Origin: Spirochaetales bacterium
GTDB taxonomy: Bacteria; Spirochaetota; Spirochaetia; DSM-27196; PWMO01
Length of the DNA: 5,013 bases
Reading direction: 5' to 3'
Assembly: GCA_007130025.1 (NCBI GenBank)
Contig: SLTF01000196.1
Span: 1 to 5,013 of the forward strand
The position numbers and the translations under genes are program-made. The stretch's first letter is position 1, and each line of letters starts with the position of its first letter. The notes beneath the pieces are model-generated. The model was given only the letters and a program-made list of their open reading frames with translations, ran no database searches and was not told where the DNA came from. Positions 3,773 to 5,013 of the stretch are shown in pieces.

Positions 3773-3973
3773 CTACTCTACATACCGGACGATTTCGCGG
3801 TCCGTCTTGATAAGCTCATTTACGACGGTCGAAATATCCGTTCCTTTCCGATCAGCGATTTCTTCGACGAACTGTTGGACTTCCGATTCCAGATATACCG
3901 GGATGCGGAACTTCGCGTCCTTGTTGTAGAATTTTCCTCTCATTCCTTGGGAAAAGTCATACTCCGACTTCAT
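3773..3973 (-). CDS. brnA: BrnA-like antitoxin of a brnTA pair
   Basis: A 66-residue protein, MKSEYDFSQGMRGKFYNKDA, then KFRIPVYLESEVQQFVEEIA, ending with the helix TDISTVVNELIKTDREIV. The head (K)-x-E-Y-D-F-S-x-G-x-R-G and the following strand-helix-helix (RIPVYL-ESEVQQFVEEIADRK-DISTVVNELI) are those of the ribbon-helix-helix antitoxins that pair with BrnT. The ATG follows the brnT stop after a single base, with GGGG eight bases upstream as ribosome-binding site, so the two are co-translated. BrnA proteins both neutralise BrnT and repress the operon through their ribbon-helix-helix. The gene is intact. An upstream in-frame ATG at 4177 only reads brnT out of frame. Confidence 0.88.
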   Translation of the reverse strand: MKSEYDFSQGMRGKFYNKDAKFRIPVYLESEVQQFVEEIADRKGTDISTVVNELIKTDREIVRYVE

Positions 3974-3974
3974 A

Positions 3975-4268
3975 TCAAACCCCTTGATAGGCCACTGTTT
4001 CGCGTCTGGTCGCCTTGCGAGCTGAGAAAACCCTGATTCTGGTCTCACTTGCGTCGGTGTGCTCGAAGGTGTGGTGAACGACGAGAAGCGTCCCGTTGGC
4101 TGCGATTCCCATCGTAACCCATCGATCTTCGGTTGCGCTATGGTCCATGTCGAACACCGTAACGGCTCGAGGGTCACGGATTACTGTGCACGCCAAGGCG
4201 AAGCTTACACCGTGTTTTCGCAGGTTTTGGTCAGCTTTGTCGGGATCCCACTCGAATGCGTAGTTGAT
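3975..4268 (-). CDS. brnT: BrnT-family ribonuclease toxin with an ATC in place of the start codon
   Basis: The frame reads xNYAFEWDPDKADQNLRKHG, then VSFALACTVIRDPRAVTVFD, and continues to RIRVFSARKATRRETVAYQG-V. This is BrnT throughout: the F-E-W-D-P-x-K-A-x-x-N-x-x-K-H-G-V-S-F head, the D-x-D-H-S-x-x-E-x-R-W loop and the I-R-(V/I)-(F/I)-S-A-R-K-A-T-R-x-E motif, 97 residues, a normal length. The family is a RelE-fold ribonuclease neutralised by BrnA. Homology begins exactly after an ATC codon at 4266-4268, and GAGG stands 7 bases before it, as expected of a former ATG. No ATG, GTG or TTG is available between the upstream in-frame stop and this point; the first is a TTG at 4196, which would drop the first strand. 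It is probably silenced, or uses a very weak start. Confidence 0.85.
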   Translation of the reverse strand: MNYAFEWDPDKADQNLRKHGVSFALACTVIRDPRAVTVFDMDHSATEDRWVTMGIAANGTLLVVHHTFEHTDASETRIRVFSARKATRRETVAYQGV

Positions 4269-4362
4269 AACGAGACCTCATATACGCGACATGTTCTGGC
4301 TGCCATATCCAGTTTGGTGCTGGTCGCGCGTTGTACGAGAGCTTGGGTTCCCACGCGCGGAC

Positions 4363-4457
4363 GAGGGGGTAGCGAAAGAGCGTCGCGCAGAGCGCGACCT
4401 CTGCAGCGAGGGGGAGACTTCCCCCTTTTGTACCGACTGCGTGAACCAGGGGCGGTC
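4363..4457 (-). repeat. Intergenic palindromic repeat, copy 5
   Basis: The core 4363-4427 reads GAGGGGGTAGCGAAAGAGC, then the perfect stem GTCGCGC-AGA-GCGCGAC and GAGGGGGA-GACT-TCCCCCTT. The loop of the first hairpin differs from the GAA in other copies while the stem is unchanged. The right-hand extension 4428-4457 matches copy 1 and reaches the last codon of the SNase frame (stop at 4456-4458). It separates the nuclease gene from brnTA. Confidence 0.85.
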
Positions 4458-4997
4458 ACCGTTTCTCGCTGTGTGCCGCACCGTCCGGCGCAGGTCGCGG
4501 ATAGTCCGCGTCCAGATGGCGCTCGACAATCCGCCCTGCCACCACGCCCGGGAGACTCCCCTCGGCCGCCGAAACCTCACCCAGGCGATTCCGGGTGGCC
4601 GTGGGCACCTCTACGACCATGCGGCGGGTGGGGCCAGGGTCCGGGTCGCGGCGGTTCCACGGCAGAGCGTGGCCCTCTCTAAGCAGCTCTTCGCTCAAGG
4701 TGAGGTCGCTGTCGGGCAGATATACGACGCCAATCCATCGGCGCCACTTGCCCAAGCGAGAGGAGATCAGCTCTGCCGTACCGCGCGCCGCCGACAGGCG
4801 TTTGCTGGTGTAGCGGTACGCCTCGTACCCGGGGTCTCCGTACTTCCAGTTGGCCCGCGTAAGCTCCGGCGGATGCGCTGCACCGTGGTGATCCCGAAGC
4901 CCAGGTCGATCTCTGCGTCGAGGGTGTCTCCGTCGATGACGCGGACGACTCCAAAGGGGTAGCGCCAGAGCTCCGGCGGGCCCTGGCCTGGCGGCAT
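4456..4997 (-). pseudogene. SNase/thermonuclease-family gene with an active-site deletion and a ribbon-helix-helix-like tail
   Basis: From the ATG at 4995-4997 the frame reads MPPGQGPPELWRYPFGVVRV, then IDGDTLDAEIDLGFGITTVQ-RIR. This is the start of a staphylococcal-nuclease fold with the metal-binding aspartate in VIDGDT. At 4866-4871 the frame changes. The next frame continues PELTRANWKYGDPGYEAYRY, then SSRLGKWRRWIGVVYLPDSD and LSEELLREGHALPW, the rest of the domain. The family's R-L-A-G-(I/V)-(D/N)-A-P-E-L loop is missing its centre, so the segment between the first catalytic arginine and the glutamate is cut and the frame is lost. The C-terminal part (TRRMVVEVPTATRNRLGEVS, then SLPGVVAGRIVERHLD) resembles a ribbon-helix-helix or CopG segment, unusual for this family. 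The second arginine (W-R-R-W-I-G) is present. It is nonfunctional as read, unless this is a sequencing error. Confidence 0.8.
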
Positions 4998-5013
4998 GAT
5001 GGGGGGTTCACCC

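Noticed and set aside
938..4433. CRISPR array
   Set aside because: The repeats are spaced 650-1150 bases apart with genes between them, not 25-45-base spacers, and no cas gene is present.
360..4457. Integron gene-cassette array with attC sites
   Set aside because: Same-orientation palindromic sites between small TA genes invite the idea, but I could not find consistent RYYYAAC and GTTRRRY core sites at the ends. Several units also have their own promoters, and no integrase is in view. It stays possible only if core sites emerge from a larger alignment.
4264..4962. Long plus-strand open frame of 232 codons
   Set aside because: It runs antisense to the start of brnT, repeat copy 5 and the SNase gene, has no recognisable motif, and owes its length to GC-rich sequence and to the stop-free repeat.

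Overview
This window is bacterial chromosomal DNA, fairly GC-rich, and behaves as a toxin-antitoxin (TA) island. I cannot name the organism. The mix of families (HicAB, BrnTA, VapBC, Phd, MNT nucleotidyltransferase, DUF2283/DUF4258) together with a nuclease of the thermonuclease/SNase family is common in Chloroflexota, Cyanobacteriota, Armatimonadota and similar environmental phyla. Every gene I can support lies on the minus strand, so the window is best read from right to left.

Layout in the direction of transcription: a broken SNase-family nuclease gene with a ribbon-helix-helix-like tail (4997-4456); repeat copy 5; brnT with its start codon apparently lost, then brnA (4268-3773); repeat copy 4; a 12-codon stub of a DUF4258-type toxin overlapping an intact DUF2283 gene (3608-3346); an unrecognised ORF (3320-3081); repeat copy 3; vapB followed by only the C-terminal half of vapC (2889-2459); a decayed second fragment of the SNase gene (2443-2313); a Phd/YefM antitoxin followed by only the first 29 codons of a second PIN toxin (2250-1928); repeat copy 2; an intact hicA-hicB pair (1790-1325); an orphan HicB-like gene (1292-1071); repeat copy 1; a promoter plus short 5' stub of an mnt gene fused to an intact hicB-hicA pair (905-416); and a frameshifted mnt nucleotidyltransferase gene (333-36).

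Two patterns organise the window. First, a palindrome-rich repeat of about 65-100 bp occurs five times, plus one decayed end, always in the same orientation. Each copy sits at a boundary between modules, just upstream of the next TA unit. Second, the antitoxin genes (three HicB-like proteins, Phd, VapB, BrnA, DUF2283) are all intact, while many partners are not. The two vapC genes and the DUF4258 gene are truncated, brnT lacks a normal start, and the mnt and SNase genes are frameshifted. Only the two hicA toxins look whole. The island therefore looks like a mosaic of TA units joined through intergenic repeats and eroding by small deletions. The SNase and mnt genes each have a second partial copy, showing that segments were duplicated and not only lost. 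No stretch longer than about 200 bases lacks both a gene and a repeat.
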